NCBI RefSeq assembly: GCF_001423745.1
Contig: NZ_LMPC01000015.1
Coordinates: 1-40,821, forward strand
Length of the DNA stretch: 40,821 nucleotides
Direction: 5' to 3'
Source: Arthrobacter sp. Leaf337
GTDB lineage: Bacteria > Actinomycetota > Actinomycetes > Actinomycetales > Micrococcaceae
A program made the translations under genes and the position numbers. Under the pieces are notes generated by a model. The model was not told the DNA's origin. It saw only the letters and a program-made list of their open reading frames with translations, and searched no databases. Below, piece after piece: positions 8,036 to 16,551 of the stretch (positions are counted from its first letter, which is position 1; every line of letters begins with the position of its first letter).

Positions 8036-9777
8036 TGCAGGTCCTCCTCATCTGCTGCGTGGGCCCACTCGGCGAAAGTCTGGCCTTCGGTGTGCTCGGC
8101 CACGAACTTACGGACGACGCGCTCGACGTAGTCCGGCAGGTCCTCGACGTAGACCTTCAGGCCGCGGACGGTGCGTCCGAGGCCAGCCTCTTCGCGGGTG
8201 GAGGAAGCCAGCCCGCCGCCCAGGTGGACCTGGAAGCCGGGGGTGGGGTCGCCGTCGGGGGTTGGCAGCATCATGCCCTTGAGCCCGATGTCCGCGGTCT
8301 GGATGCGGGCGCAGGAGTTGGGGCAGCCGTTGATGTGCAGGGACAGGGCGTGGGGCAGCTGGCCGCTCTCGGCGAGGTCCGCGAGGCGGCGTTCCAGCTC
8401 GGCCACGGCGGTGGCGGCGGTCATCTTGGTTTCCACGATGGCCAGCTTGCAGTATTCGATGCCGGTGCAGGCGATGGTGCCGCGGCGGAACACGGACGGC
8501 CGGGCGGAGAGGCCCAGGGCGTCGAGCTCGGCCACCAGCGGTTCAACCTCGTCCTTGGGCACGTCCAGCACCACGAGCTTCTGGTGCGGGGTGGTGCGCA
8601 GTCGGTAGGAGCCTCGGGCTTCGAGGGTGTCAGCCAGCTTCACCAGCTGCGCGCCGGAGAGCCGGCCGGCAATGGGTGTGGCGCCGATGAAGAACTTGCC
8701 GTCCTTCTGTTCGTGCACGCCCACGTGGTCGCCCGGTGTGGACGGCTTGGGCGCGGCGGGGCCGTCAGCCAGCTTGTAGCCGAGGTATTCGTCCTCGAGG
8801 ATCTGGCGGAACTTTTCCGGACCCCAGTCGGCCATCAGGAACTTCAGGCGCGCCTTGGTGCGCATGCGGCGGTAGCCGTAGTCGCGGAAGATGCTGGTGA
8901 CGCCGAGCCACACGTCGGCAGCCTGCTCAGGCGTGACGAACGCGCCGAGGCGCTTGCCCAGCATGGGGTTGGTGGACAGCGCGCCCCCGGCCCAGAGGTC
9001 GTAGCCAATGCCGAGTTCGGGGTGCTTGACGCCCACGAGGGCGAAGTCGTTGATCTCGTGCACCACGTCCTGGCTGGGGTGGCCGGTGATGGCGGTCTTG
9101 TACTTGCGCGGCAGGTTGGACAGCAGCGGGTTGCCGATGAATCGCTCCCCCAGCTCGGCGATGAGCGGGGTGGGGTCAATGATCTCGTCCTTGGCGATGC
9201 CGGCCACCGGCGAGCCGAGGATGACGCGGGGAACGTCGCCGCAGGCTTCGGTGGTGGACAGGCCGTTACTTTCGAGGCGGCGCCAGATCTCGGGGATGTC
9301 CTCCACACGGATCCAGTGCAGCTGGATGTTCTGGCGGTCAGTGAGGTCCGCGGAGTCCCGGGCGAAGTCGACGGAGATCTGGCCGATGACGCGCAGCTGC
9401 TCGGTGGTGAGCGCACCGCCGTCGATCCTCACGCGGAGCATGAAGTACTTGTCCTCGAGCTCGTGCGGCTCCAGCGTGGCGGTCTTGCCGCCGTCGATCC
9501 CGGGCTTGCGCTGCGTGTAGAGGCCCCACCAGCGGAAGCGGCCGTGCAGGTCCTGGCCCGGAATGGAGTCGAAGCCGTCCTTGGAGTAGATGGACTCGAT
9601 ACGCTCGCGGACGTTAAGGCCGTCGTCCTCCTGCTTCCAGGTTTCGTTGGCGTTGAGCGGCGTGGTGCCGTCCACCTTCCACTGGCCGTGCGGCTTCGCT
9701 GCCGGTCGGTTGGCGCGTGCGGGTCGCTTGGCGGCAGCGGAGTCCGCGGACGCTCCGGCTAGAGCTGTATCAGTCAT
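8032..9777 (-). CDS. sir: Sulfite reductase (sirohaem/[4Fe-4S], ferredoxin type)
   Basis: A 581-residue nitrite/sulfite reductase-family protein with two ferredoxin-like half domains. The four cluster/sirohaem cysteines are visible as Cys437-x5-Cys443 (ACTGIEYC) and Cys485-x3-Cys489 (NGCPNSC). It reduces sulfite to sulfide with six electrons, probably from ferredoxin, since no CysJ-like flavoprotein is present. The N-terminal 35 residues are Ala/Lys/Arg-rich and variable. First gene of the operon; the next gene, cysH, overlaps its stop by 4 nt. Operon context makes sulfite, not nitrite, the substrate. The start lies 6 nt after a -10 box, so the mRNA may be leaderless. Confidence 0.94.
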   Translation of the reverse strand: MTDTALAGASADSAAAKRPARANRPAAKPHGQWKVDGTTPLNANETWKQEDDGLNVRERIESIYSKDGFDSIPGQDLHGRFRWWGLYTQRKPGIDGGKTATLEPHELEDKYFMLRVRIDGGALTTEQLRVIGQISVDFARDSADLTDRQNIQLHWIRVEDIPEIWRRLESNGLSTTEACGDVPRVILGSPVAGIAKDEIIDPTPLIAELGERFIGNPLLSNLPRKYKTAITGHPSQDVVHEINDFALVGVKHPELGIGYDLWAGGALSTNPMLGKRLGAFVTPEQAADVWLGVTSIFRDYGYRRMRTKARLKFLMADWGPEKFRQILEDEYLGYKLADGPAAPKPSTPGDHVGVHEQKDGKFFIGATPIAGRLSGAQLVKLADTLEARGSYRLRTTPHQKLVVLDVPKDEVEPLVAELDALGLSARPSVFRRGTIACTGIEYCKLAIVETKMTAATAVAELERRLADLAESGQLPHALSLHINGCPNSCARIQTADIGLKGMMLPTPDGDPTPGFQVHLGGGLASSTREEAGLGRTVRGLKVYVEDLPDYVERVVRKFVAEHTEGQTFAEWAHAADEEDLQ

Positions 9778-9783
9778 GCATCG

Positions 9784-9813
9784 ACTGTAGGTCCCACCGG
9801 AAAGCCGTCACAA
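9784..9813 (-). promoter_or_regulatory. Promoter of the sir-cysHDN operon
   Basis: On the minus strand, TTGTGA (9808-9813) and TACAGT (9784-9789) are separated by 18 nt. The -10 box ends 6 nt before the sir ATG, which suggests a leaderless transcript. Further upstream at 9841-9850 lies the perfect palindrome GAAATATTTC, a candidate regulator site. Confidence 0.6.
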
Positions 9814-9909
9814 AGGGTCAGAAACGCGAGGTCACCTAGGGAAATATTTCGTCATGAATCGCCGGGAAGCCTTGAAGTAGCCCGGGGCCTGTGCTTGGTC
9901 CGGGGGCTT

Positions 9910-10614
9910 TTAAGCACCCGCTGCGACGGCGGCGTCATAACGGTCCAGCGCGATCTGAGCCATGAGCCGGGACGGCAGCAGCGGCTCCGTGACGATGTCC
10001 GCTTCGGCCTTGGCCAACTGGTCGTGGAAGAAGCCGTGGGCCAGCAGGTAGGAGGCGATGATCACCCGTCCCTGCCCCTCGCCGCCGGGGTATTCGGCAC
10101 GGAGGGAGGCGACGGCGTCGGGCACTGACGGTTTGGCGGCCGCACCGTAGGCAGGAACAATCCTGTTGCCCCGCAGAGCCCGGAGGTGTTCGGCGAGCTC
10201 CTCGACGCTGACCGAGGCTTTGGGGTTGGTGGATCCGGCGGCCGCCAGCACCACGGCGTCGTGCTCGGTGGCCCCGGCTTCCCGCAGCCGCTGGTCCAGG
10301 ATCTCCGCCAGCCGGGGGTCCGGGCCGAGCGGCTCCGAGGCACTGGAACCTTCCCTGCTGCGCGCCGCCTTCGCGATGTCCACCTTGGTGTGGAAGCCCA
10401 CGCTGAGCAGCAGCGGCACGATGACGGCCGCTTCTCCCTCCGGCAGCCCGGCCATGACGTCCACCAGGTCCGGGTCCTGGACATCCACATAGGCTTCCCG
10501 GACATCCAGGCCGGGGCGCAGCGAGCTGATGTCGGCACGGAGGCCGTTGACCTCGGCGCCGCCCAGCGGGCTGGACGTTCCGTGGGCACAGGCGATCATG
10601 ATGGGGCTATTCAT
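9910..10614 (-). CDS. Sirohydrochlorin ferrochelatase-like protein (CbiX/SirB family)
   Basis: A 234-residue two-lobed chelatase of the CbiX type. The N-terminal IACAHGTS holds the metal-binding His11, a second lobe has IIASYLLAHGFFHDQL, and the pattern VIVPLLLSVGFHTKVDI is typical. It likely inserts Fe2+ into sirohydrochlorin to give sirohaem, the cofactor of Sir encoded 130 nt downstream in the same direction. The start at 10614 is chosen because a TACGCT box lies exactly 7 nt before that ATG, which fits a leaderless mRNA; the open frame extends 23 codons further without a good start. Cobalt chelation is possible but less likely in this context. Confidence 0.85.
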   Translation of the reverse strand: MNSPIMIACAHGTSSPLGGAEVNGLRADISSLRPGLDVREAYVDVQDPDLVDVMAGLPEGEAAVIVPLLLSVGFHTKVDIAKAARSREGSSASEPLGPDPRLAEILDQRLREAGATEHDAVVLAAAGSTNPKASVSVEELAEHLRALRGNRIVPAYGAAAKPSVPDAVASLRAEYPGGEGQGRVIIASYLLAHGFFHDQLAKAEADIVTEPLLPSRLMAQIALDRYDAAVAAGA

Positions 10615-10621
10615 AGGGGCT

Positions 10622-10627
10622 AGCGTA
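10622..10627 (-). promoter_or_regulatory. -10 box of the chelatase gene
   Basis: TACGCT on the minus strand ends 7 nt before the ATG at 10614, the spacing expected if transcription starts at the A of the start codon. No clear -35 element was found. Confidence 0.4.
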
Positions 10628-10675
10628 ACGTTGGAGCAGCCCCATCCGCCCCTTCCACACTGACCGGGACGCCCA

Positions 10676-11347
10676 TTGACCATCTCATTCGACGCCGTTC
10701 AGGTATGGCTGGATCTGGCCGGCGTCTTCTTCTTCGCGGTCTCCGGATCCCTGCTGGCGGCGCGGAAGCAGTTCGACATCCTCGGGTCCCTGCTGCTCGC
10801 CTCCCTGGTGTCCCTGGGCGGCGGCGTCATCCGCGACATCATCCTCAACAGCGGCCCTCCCGCGGCGTTCACCAACCCGGCGTACCTGGCTCCCCCGCTG
10901 CTGGCCACCGTGCTGGTGTACTTCCTGTTTTCCAGCGTCCAGCGCTACACGTCGCTGCTCATCCTGTTCGACGCCGGCGGGCTGGCACTGTTCTGCATCA
11001 CCGGCACGCTGAAGGCACTCTCCGCCGGGATGAACCCGGTGGCGGCGGTGCTGCTGGGGGTCACGACGGCGGTGGGCGGCGGCCTCCTGCGCGACATCAC
11101 TGCCAATGAGGTGCCCCAGCTCTTCGACCCCAAGGACCTCTATGCGCTCCCCGCGTTCACCGGGTCGGCGCTCACCACCATCCTGTGGGTTTCGGGTTCC
11201 TTCAACGCGCTCACGGCCGGCACCGTCGCCGCCGTCGTATTCGCCTTCCGGGTGACGGCCTGGCGCCGTTCCTGGTACGTTCCGCTGGCCGTCCGGGGGT
11301 GGCACCGGCTGGGCCTGGGGACGGCGGAAAAGGGCGGCCGCGATTAG
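10676..11347 (+). CDS. Trimeric intracellular cation (TRIC/UPF0126) channel-family membrane protein
   Basis: A 223-residue integral membrane protein with about seven hydrophobic segments and an internal duplication. The two repeats carry the family hallmark GGGVIRD (about 58-64) and GGGLLRD (about 137-143), each followed by a short polar segment. Bacterial TRIC homologues conduct monovalent cations. The start is a TTG (TTGACCATCTCA), chosen because the first transmembrane helix begins soon after; the frame offers no ATG nearby. It is divergent from the sirohydrochlorin chelatase gene. The C-terminal tail is basic (AWRRSW) and so probably cytoplasmic. Confidence 0.85.
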   Translation: MTISFDAVQVWLDLAGVFFFAVSGSLLAARKQFDILGSLLLASLVSLGGGVIRDIILNSGPPAAFTNPAYLAPPLLATVLVYFLFSSVQRYTSLLILFDAGGLALFCITGTLKALSAGMNPVAAVLLGVTTAVGGGLLRDITANEVPQLFDPKDLYALPAFTGSALTTILWVSGSFNALTAGTVAAVVFAFRVTAWRRSWYVPLAVRGWHRLGLGTAEKGGRD

Positions 11348-11348
11348 C

Positions 11349-11354
11349 TAGGAT
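11349..11354 (+). promoter_or_regulatory. -10 box of the SMI1/KNR4 gene
   Basis: TAGGAT ends exactly 7 nt before the ATG at 11362, so the transcript is probably leaderless. The box lies just after the stop codon of the TRIC gene. Confidence 0.5.
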
Positions 11355-11361
11355 AAGAACC

Positions 11362-11787
11362 ATGACTGACATGTTCCTCGAGAAGTTCCGCGCGCTTGTT
11401 CCGAAGTATCTCGAAGACGAATGGCAGGAAGAGGACGGGCTGTCCCCCGAAGAGCTCGACGAGGCCCTGTCCGAGCACCAGTTCCAGGTCCCCTTGGTCC
11501 TGCGGGAGTTCTACCAGGCAGTAGGCGGCTGCGAAGACCTCATGGAGGCCTACCACTACTTCTGGGACCCCGAGGAACTCGAAGTTGATGACGAAGGCTT
11601 CCTCATGTTCCTTGAGGACGAGGAAGAACAGTTCACCTGGGGTTTCCGCGTGGGCGACCTCGGCGTCCCGGACCCCATCGTGTACCGCCGCAACAACGCC
11701 CGCGGCCAGTGGAAGAGCGAAGAAGGCACGTTCTCCGAGTTCGTGTTCGACATGTTCGAGTGGGCGTTCGAGGGCGAAGAGGACTAG
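11362..11787 (+). CDS. SMI1/KNR4 (SUKH)-family protein
   Basis: A 141-residue, strongly acidic protein. It shows the SUKH pattern LSEHQFQVPLVLREFYQAVGG near residues 34-55 (helix plus P-x-x-L-x-x-F/Y-Y motif), then YHYFWDPEEL and WGFRVGDLGVPDPIVY with Trp/Gly turns typical of the fold. In polymorphic-toxin loci such proteins serve as immunity partners, but many are housekeeping or orphan. No toxin gene is next to it: upstream is the TRIC channel and downstream a convergent AbiEi/DUF559 gene. Function unassigned. Confidence 0.75.
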   Translation: MTDMFLEKFRALVPKYLEDEWQEEDGLSPEELDEALSEHQFQVPLVLREFYQAVGGCEDLMEAYHYFWDPEELEVDDEGFLMFLEDEEEQFTWGFRVGDLGVPDPIVYRRNNARGQWKSEEGTFSEFVFDMFEWAFEGEED

Positions 11788-11823
11788 GGTCCCTGGTTCC
11801 GCCGCTCCGGTGGCGGCCACCGT

Positions 11824-11919
11824 CGCCGTCGTGACCTTGTTTCAACCCCGGAGCCCGGCGCCACGCCGGAATCCGGGCGTGTCCGGCGGCTGGCTGCCGT
11901 AAACAAGGTCACGACGGCG
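11824..11919. repeat. 96-nt palindromic element, copy 1 (3' side of the first AbiEi/DUF559 gene)
   Basis: Perfect 19-nt inverted repeat: CGCCGTCGTGACCTTGTTT at 11824-11842 and its reverse complement at 11901-11919, with a 58-nt GC-rich loop. It sits between two convergent genes and could also act as a bidirectional terminator. A degenerate copy with the same geometry lies at 12835-12930. Confidence 0.85.
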
Positions 11920-11926
11920 TGGCGGC

Positions 11927-12802
11927 TCACCATGGCGCGAACCCGCCATCGGCGTGAAGGCGCAGTATGGCGCGGATCTCCTCCACCATGGCTTGGGGAT
12001 TGTGCACCACGTCGTCGTAGTAGTAGCGGAGGGTCAGCCGGCCGCCCAGGATGCTGGCCCTGCTCCGGCGATTGTCCTTCTTGATCTGTCGAGGTTCAAA
12101 ATGGGACGCTCCGTCGAGTTCCACCACCAGCCAATCGTCCACGAGGCAGTCGACTTCACCGACGCCGGGCAGTTCAACATGCATGCGAACTTTGAGGCCC
12201 GCACGGACAAAATGCGTGTGGGCCAATATTTCCAGTATTGAGTCCGCCCTGGGAATCAGGAGACCCAGCACGGCGCGTGCCCTGCCGTTTCGTTTCCCCG
12301 GCAGCTTCTTCAGAAGGAACTCGCCCGTGATGTCCCCGCGCTGGGCGGCGCATTGCACCATCACCAACGCATCCAACTCGGGCAGGCACCTCAGGGCATG
12401 CAGCAGCACGTCAGCGAGTCCGGCCACCGGTAGCGACGGATGCTTGGGGTGGGTGCAGGGTGAATGATCCACCACACCCGGCTTGGGGACTCCGTTCCCG
12501 CAGCTCAGGTGAAATGCCTGTGCCGGGTGCAGCGTCCAGAGGTTGTAATGGGCGGCGGCCGAGATACACGTGAGCAGTCCGTTTGACCGAAAAGCGGCCA
12601 CCACGCCGTCGTCCGCGGTTCCTGTCGAGTAGACGCCCCGCAACGGACGGAACAGCAGGCCCGTTGTCACCGCGGCCTCAAGCTCCACCCGCTGGAAGCC
12701 GGAGGCCACCAGCTGACTTCGTTTGGCCGCACCACCCCGAAGCCGCAGAAATGTGAGGAGGTCCATCAAGCCAGCGTGGGTCCGGCATTCAGGCTGCAAC
12801 AT
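11927..12802 (-). CDS. AbiEi-N / DUF559-type protein (orphan, endonuclease-like fold)
   Basis: A 291-residue protein. The first 60 or so residues resemble the winged-helix domain of type IV AbiEi antitoxins (LRLRGGAAKRSQLVASGF, then LFRPLRGVYSTG). The C-terminal 90 residues resemble DUF559, a Vsr/PD-(D/E)xK-like fold: VGEVDCLVDDWLVVELDGA gives the Asp and Glu-x-Asp positions expected of the nuclease-like core. No AbiEii toxin partner is adjacent. Start is uncertain: ATG at 12802 or ATG at 12766 (MDLLTFLRL), with no clear ribosome-binding site at either. The gene is bracketed by two copies of a 96-nt palindromic element. Activity is unknown. Confidence 0.75.
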   Translation of the reverse strand: MLQPECRTHAGLMDLLTFLRLRGGAAKRSQLVASGFQRVELEAAVTTGLLFRPLRGVYSTGTADDGVVAAFRSNGLLTCISAAAHYNLWTLHPAQAFHLSCGNGVPKPGVVDHSPCTHPKHPSLPVAGLADVLLHALRCLPELDALVMVQCAAQRGDITGEFLLKKLPGKRNGRARAVLGLLIPRADSILEILAHTHFVRAGLKVRMHVELPGVGEVDCLVDDWLVVELDGASHFEPRQIKKDNRRSRASILGGRLTLRYYYDDVVHNPQAMVEEIRAILRLHADGGFAPW

Positions 12803-12834
12803 CCCGTGGCAAGGCTATGTGGACAACCTTCAGC

Positions 12835-12930
12835 CGCCGTGCCGACCTGGTTTCGACGCCATTGGCCTGCAACACGCCGTGGCGTAGGCGCTGTGGTCGA
12901 GGAAGTCAGCGATACAGGGTCACGACGGGA
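12835..12930. repeat. 96-nt palindromic element, copy 2 (5' side of the first AbiEi/DUF559 gene, degenerate)
   Basis: Left arm 12835-12853 (CGCCGTGCCGACCTGGTTT) and right arm 12912-12930 (containing GGTCACGACGG) resemble the arms of copy 1 and are separated by the same 58 nt. The loop shares CACGCCG at the same offset. Pairing is now imperfect. Confidence 0.6.
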
Positions 12931-13068
12931 CAGCCAGGGAGCAGCCAGGTTCAGCCAAAGAACTGTGACACGCCGATTAACACTCCGGCTCGCATTCGTG
13001 ACAAAGCTGTCATAGACTTATTCACGGATCCACTAAATGCCTCCGGTGGATCTGATGCGAACGGAGAA
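12931..13068. other. Intergenic region with palindromes, no gene seen
   Basis: Together with the neighbouring repeat and hairpin this fills the 385-nt gap between the AbiEi/DUF559 gene and the polyprenyl synthase gene. It holds TGACAAAGCTGTCA (12999-13012), a perfect 5+5 operator-like palindrome, and GATCCAC/GTGGATC arms (13027-13033 and 13046-13052). I see no credible open frame and no tRNA. Confidence 0.5.
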
Positions 13069-13124
13069 ATGGCCCCGGTTCGACGCAGCGTATGACTCGT
13101 ATTGCTGCAGAGAACCGGGGCCAT
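13069..13124 (-). terminator. Two-tier hairpin downstream of the menaquinone operon
   Basis: Perfect 13-nt arms ATGGCCCCGGTTC (13069-13081) and its complement (13112-13124), with a second stem GCAGC/GCTGC inside the 30-nt loop. It lies 64 nt beyond the polyprenyl synthase stop and on the minus strand is followed by TTCTC rather than a clean T-run. It may be a terminator or the core of a structured RNA. Confidence 0.6.
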
Positions 13125-13187
13125 ACCGTTTTAAGGCCGCGAGTTTAACGCCGGGAGCCCAAGAGGCCTTAGTGAGGCCAGCGGGTA

Positions 13188-14291
13188 TTAGCTCGCGCGG
13201 TCCACCACGGCCAGGGCGAAGCTGGTGAGCGAGGACTTGACCACGCCTTCAGGCAGCGGCGCCAGCGCGGCGATGGCTTCATCGGCCCAGGCGCGCGCCA
13301 CAACCCACGATTCCGCAGTAACCCGGTGGTCCCGCAGGCCGGCCACGGCGGCAGCGAGTGCCTCATCCGAGGAGAGGTCGCCGTCGATCAGCTTCAAAAG
13401 TTCGACGGCGGACTGGTCACCTTCGGCGGCGGCGTTGCGCAGGAGCAGGACCGGCAGCGTGGGCACGCCTTCGCGCAGGTCCGTGCCCGGGGACTTGCCG
13501 GACTTGACCTTGATGCCGGTGACATCGATGACGTCGTCGGCCAGCTGGAAGGCCACACCGATCTTCTCGCCGTACTCCACCAGCAGCGGCTCGTAGGCTT
13601 CGTCGGCACCGGAGAAGATGGCGCCGAGCTGGCCGGAGGCAGCCACCAGGGAACCGGTCTTGTCCGCGATGACGGACAGGTAGTGCTCCACGGGGTCCTC
13701 GTCGGGGCGGGGTCCCACGGTCTCGTGCAGCTGGCCCAGGCACAGCCGTTCGAAGGTGCGGGCCTGGATTCCCAGCGCGCGCGAGCCGAGCTCGGACACC
13801 AGGATGGACGCGCGGGCAAAAATCAAGTCGCCGGTGAGGACGGCCACGGAGTTTCCCCAGACCTCGTGGGCGGTGGGCGCGCCGCGGCGGAACGGGGCCG
13901 AGTCCATCACGTCGTCGTGGTACAGGGTGGCCAGGTGCGTCAGCTCGACCACCACGGCAGCCTGCACCACGGCCGGGCGCGAGGCGTCACCGAGGTGGGC
14001 GCAGAGCAGGGCCAGCAGCGGGCGGATGCGCTTGCCGCCGGCTTCCACCAGGTGGCGCGACGTCGCGTCAGCCAGCGGATCGGAGTTGGCAATGGCCTCG
14101 CGGAGCTTCTTTTCCACCCGGGCAAGGTTGGTGGTGAGGGCGGGGCCCAGCTCCGGGTCTTCCGCGATGGCGGCAAAACCGGCGGGCAGCTGGAGCCCGG
14201 TGGCGATGGCGGTGGTGCTGGGCTCGGGCTCCCTGGCGTCCGGCAGGCCGTGTCCGGCGTGGGTCCAGCTGTGCTTGGCAGAGTTCGTCAC
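13188..14291 (-). CDS. Polyprenyl diphosphate synthase (menaquinone side chain)
   Basis: A 367-residue all-trans prenyl synthase with GGKRIRP (85-91), the first Asp-rich motif DDVMD (126-130), GQLHE region (187-190) and the second Asp-rich motif DDVID (252-256). It condenses IPP onto allylic diphosphates to build a long prenyl chain; the menG-menJ context points to the menaquinone tail (inference). The start is a GTG (VTNSAKHSW) 9 nt after the MenJ-like gene. The gene order methyltransferase, geranylgeranyl-reductase family, prenyl synthase matches the mycobacterial menG-menJ-grcC1 region. Confidence 0.92.
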   Translation of the reverse strand: MTNSAKHSWTHAGHGLPDAREPEPSTTAIATGLQLPAGFAAIAEDPELGPALTTNLARVEKKLREAIANSDPLADATSRHLVEAGGKRIRPLLALLCAHLGDASRPAVVQAAVVVELTHLATLYHDDVMDSAPFRRGAPTAHEVWGNSVAVLTGDLIFARASILVSELGSRALGIQARTFERLCLGQLHETVGPRPDEDPVEHYLSVIADKTGSLVAASGQLGAIFSGADEAYEPLLVEYGEKIGVAFQLADDVIDVTGIKVKSGKSPGTDLREGVPTLPVLLLRNAAAEGDQSAVELLKLIDGDLSSDEALAAAVAGLRDHRVTAESWVVARAWADEAIAALAPLPEGVVKSSLTSFALAVVDRAS

Positions 14292-14300
14292 GGGTTAACC

Positions 14301-15635
14301 CTAACTTTTTGTTGCGGAAACCGCGGAGGTGTAGCTGGACGGGGACAGGGTGGTGTTGGACGTGGCAGGCACCAGGGCCTCCAGGAGCCTGATCACCCTG
14401 TCCTCGAATCCCTTGGCTGATTCATCCGTGACGTTGGCCATCAGCCGGACTACGAACTTCATGAGGGCGGGCAGCGGCATGCCCGTCCGGAGCGCGAGCT
14501 TCATCACCGACGGCTTGCCGATCACCGAGGCGAACGCGCGGCCCAGGGTGAAGTGGCTCCCCCACTGGCCGCGCACATAGTCCGCGTACCCCTTGAAGTG
14601 GAGGTCGGCGTCGTCGTGTGTCCACTTGGCGTAGCGGCTCTGCCAGGTGCTGGCGTCGATGACGTATTCGGCCGCAAAGCGGGCGGATTCCATCGCGTAG
14701 GAGATGCCCTCGCCGTTGAACGGGGACACCATGCCGCCGGCGTCGCCCAGGAGCAGCAGGCCGGGATAGTAGTGCGGGGTGCGGTTGAAGCCCATGGGCA
14801 GGGCGGCGCCGCGGATCTCGCCCACCTGGTTTTCCGGCGTGAAGCCCCATTCGGCGGGCATGCCGGCTGTCCATTCGCGCAGGACCTGTTTGTAGTCGAG
14901 CTTGCCGAATTCCGCGGAGGAGTTCAGGATGCCCAGGCCCACGTTGGAGGTGCCGTCGCCCACGCCGAACACCCAGCCGTAGCCGGGGAGGAGTCCGCCG
15001 TCCCGGCCGGGGAGCTCCAGCCAGCCTTCCATCCAGTCGTCGTCGTGGCGCGGGCTGGTGAAGTAGGTGCGTACGGCGACGCCGAGCGGGCGGTCGTCGC
15101 GCTTCTGGATGCCCGTGGACACGGCGGTTCGGGACGAGTTTCCGTCTGCTGCCAGTACGACGTCGGCATGGAAGTCGCGCGTCTCGCCCGTCTTGCGTCC
15201 GGACTCGTCAAGGAGGGCCGCGCGGGCGCCGATGACTCGGCCGTCCGGCGCGCGCAGGGCTTCGGTGACGCTGTGCCCTTCGAGGATGGTGGCCCCGGCA
15301 GCCTGGGCATGGCGGGCCAGTTCCTCGTCGAAGCCCAGGCGGGTGCGGATCAGGCCATATGTGGGGAAGTCGGAGACTTCCGGCCAGGGCAGCTCAATGG
15401 TGCGGCCGCCGGCGATCAGCCGAAGGCCCTTGTTGCGGCGCCAGCCGGCCTCCTCGGAGTGCGGGAGGCCGAGCTTCTGGATCTCGCGGACGGCGCGGGG
15501 AGTGAGCCCGTCACCGCAGACCTTCTCGCGCGGGAACCTGGTTTTCTCCAGCACCGTGACGGGGATGCCGGCCTTGGCGAGGTAGTAGGCGGCTGTGGAC
15601 CCTGCGGGGCCGGCGCCGACGATCAGTACGTTCAC
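14301..15635 (-). CDS. FAD-dependent geranylgeranyl reductase family protein, MenJ-like
   Basis: A 444-residue flavoprotein when started at the GTG at 15635; the longer frame runs back into menG and lacks the Rossmann start. MNVLIVGAGPAGSTAAYYLAKAG carries the GxGxxG dinucleotide motif at 7-12, VVLAADGNSSRTAV is the second FAD motif and LLLGDAGGMVSPFNGEGI is the conserved DG motif. The family reduces isoprenoid double bonds. Next to menG and a prenyl synthase it probably saturates one isoprene unit of menaquinone, as MenJ does, giving an MK(H2)-type quinone (inference). It is 11 nt downstream of menG and 9 nt upstream of the synthase gene. Confidence 0.88.
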   Translation of the reverse strand: MNVLIVGAGPAGSTAAYYLAKAGIPVTVLEKTRFPREKVCGDGLTPRAVREIQKLGLPHSEEAGWRRNKGLRLIAGGRTIELPWPEVSDFPTYGLIRTRLGFDEELARHAQAAGATILEGHSVTEALRAPDGRVIGARAALLDESGRKTGETRDFHADVVLAADGNSSRTAVSTGIQKRDDRPLGVAVRTYFTSPRHDDDWMEGWLELPGRDGGLLPGYGWVFGVGDGTSNVGLGILNSSAEFGKLDYKQVLREWTAGMPAEWGFTPENQVGEIRGAALPMGFNRTPHYYPGLLLLGDAGGMVSPFNGEGISYAMESARFAAEYVIDASTWQSRYAKWTHDDADLHFKGYADYVRGQWGSHFTLGRAFASVIGKPSVMKLALRTGMPLPALMKFVVRLMANVTDESAKGFEDRVIRLLEALVPATSNTTLSPSSYTSAVSATKS

Positions 15636-15646
15636 GGCAGGTTCGG

Positions 15647-16423
15647 CTAGCCCGCGGGCCGGGTGATGTTGCGGCGGAGCTTGGCCACGGGGCCGGTGTG
15701 GTTGGCGATGGCCGAGGCACTGCCGGACAGTGGCTTGTGCGCGCGGTGCACGGCCACGATGCCGCCGCTGAGGTTGCGGTAGGTGACCTTTTCCCAGCCG
15801 GATTCCTGCAGCCAGCCGGCCAGGTGGTCCTGGTCCGGCCAGGCGCGGATGGACTCGGCCAGATAGACGTACGCGTCCGGGTTGGAGGAGACCTTCACGG
15901 CGATGGCGGGCAGCGCGCGCATCAGGTATTCGGTGTACATGGTGCGCCACAGGGGAATCACGGGCTGGGAGAACTCGGCGATGACCAGCTTGCCGCCGGG
16001 CTTGGTGACGCGCAGCATTTCCGCCAGGGCCTTCTTGGGCTCGTTGACGTTGCGCAGACCGAAGGAGATGGTGGTGGCGTCGAAGCTGTTGTCAGCGAAC
16101 GGCAGGCGGGTGGCGTCACCGGCGATGAAGTCAATGTCGGGGCGGCGGCGTTTGCCCACTTTGAGCATTCCCAGGGAGAAGTCGCAGGCGATGACGTCGA
16201 TCCCCGCGTCCGCGTAGGGCTCGCTGGAGGTGCCCGTTCCGGCGGCGAGGTCCAGCACGCGCTGGCCGGCCTTCACGTCCATTGCTTCGACGACTACCCG
16301 GCGCCAGCGGCGCGTCTGTCCCATGGACAGGACATCGTTCACGACGTCGTATTTGGGGGCGACGTCGTCAAACATCGTGGCTACTTCGTCCGGACGCTTA
16401 TCCAAGGATGCTCGGTTCACCAT
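15647..16423 (-). CDS. menG: Demethylmenaquinone methyltransferase
   Basis: A 258-residue SAM-dependent methyltransferase of the UbiE/MenG family: [19 protein letters not shown] (17-35), SAM motif [12 protein letters not shown] (56-67), DFSLGML and FGLRNVNEP. It methylates demethylmenaquinone in the last ring step of menaquinone synthesis. First gene of a three-gene minus-strand operon and divergent from menF, which acts earlier in the same pathway. The start ATGGTGAACCG has no strong ribosome-binding site. Confidence 0.93.
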   Translation of the reverse strand: MVNRASLDKRPDEVATMFDDVAPKYDVVNDVLSMGQTRRWRRVVVEAMDVKAGQRVLDLAAGTGTSSEPYADAGIDVIACDFSLGMLKVGKRRRPDIDFIAGDATRLPFADNSFDATTISFGLRNVNEPKKALAEMLRVTKPGGKLVIAEFSQPVIPLWRTMYTEYLMRALPAIAVKVSSNPDAYVYLAESIRAWPDQDHLAGWLQESGWEKVTYRNLSGGIVAVHRAHKPLSGSASAIANHTGPVAKLRRNITRPAG

Positions 16424-16551
16424 GACATTGTCTCAAATGTTGGGCGGACCCACGAACCGGGGCCCGGGCAGCGCGGCGGCGGCCGCACCGGCAGCGCGGC
16501 GGCGGGGGTCAACAGGGTGCCGGCCACACTCGGGAGTACTGTTATCTCATC

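Noticed and set aside
7957..9762. 601-codon plus-strand frame opposite sir
   Set aside because: Antisense shadow; the composition (Val/Gly/Ala/Asp-rich) is that of reverse-read GC-rich coding DNA.
9778..9909. Riboswitch upstream of the sulfate operon
   Set aside because: A promoter lies only 6 nt before the sir start, leaving no leader to hold one.
11362..12802. Toxin-immunity or type IV toxin-antitoxin pair formed by the SMI1/KNR4 and AbiEi-like genes
   Set aside because: The genes are convergent, no polymorphic toxin or AbiEii nucleotidyltransferase is present, and a palindromic element separates them.
13069..13124. tRNA gene suggested by GGTTCGA
   Set aside because: The motif is part of a palindromic hairpin; no acceptor stem, anticodon arm or CCA-proximal pairing can be built.
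16424..16551. Regulatory RNA in the menG-menF divergent gap
   Set aside because: Only GGC/GCG low-complexity and weak promoter-like boxes are visible; no convincing paired arms.
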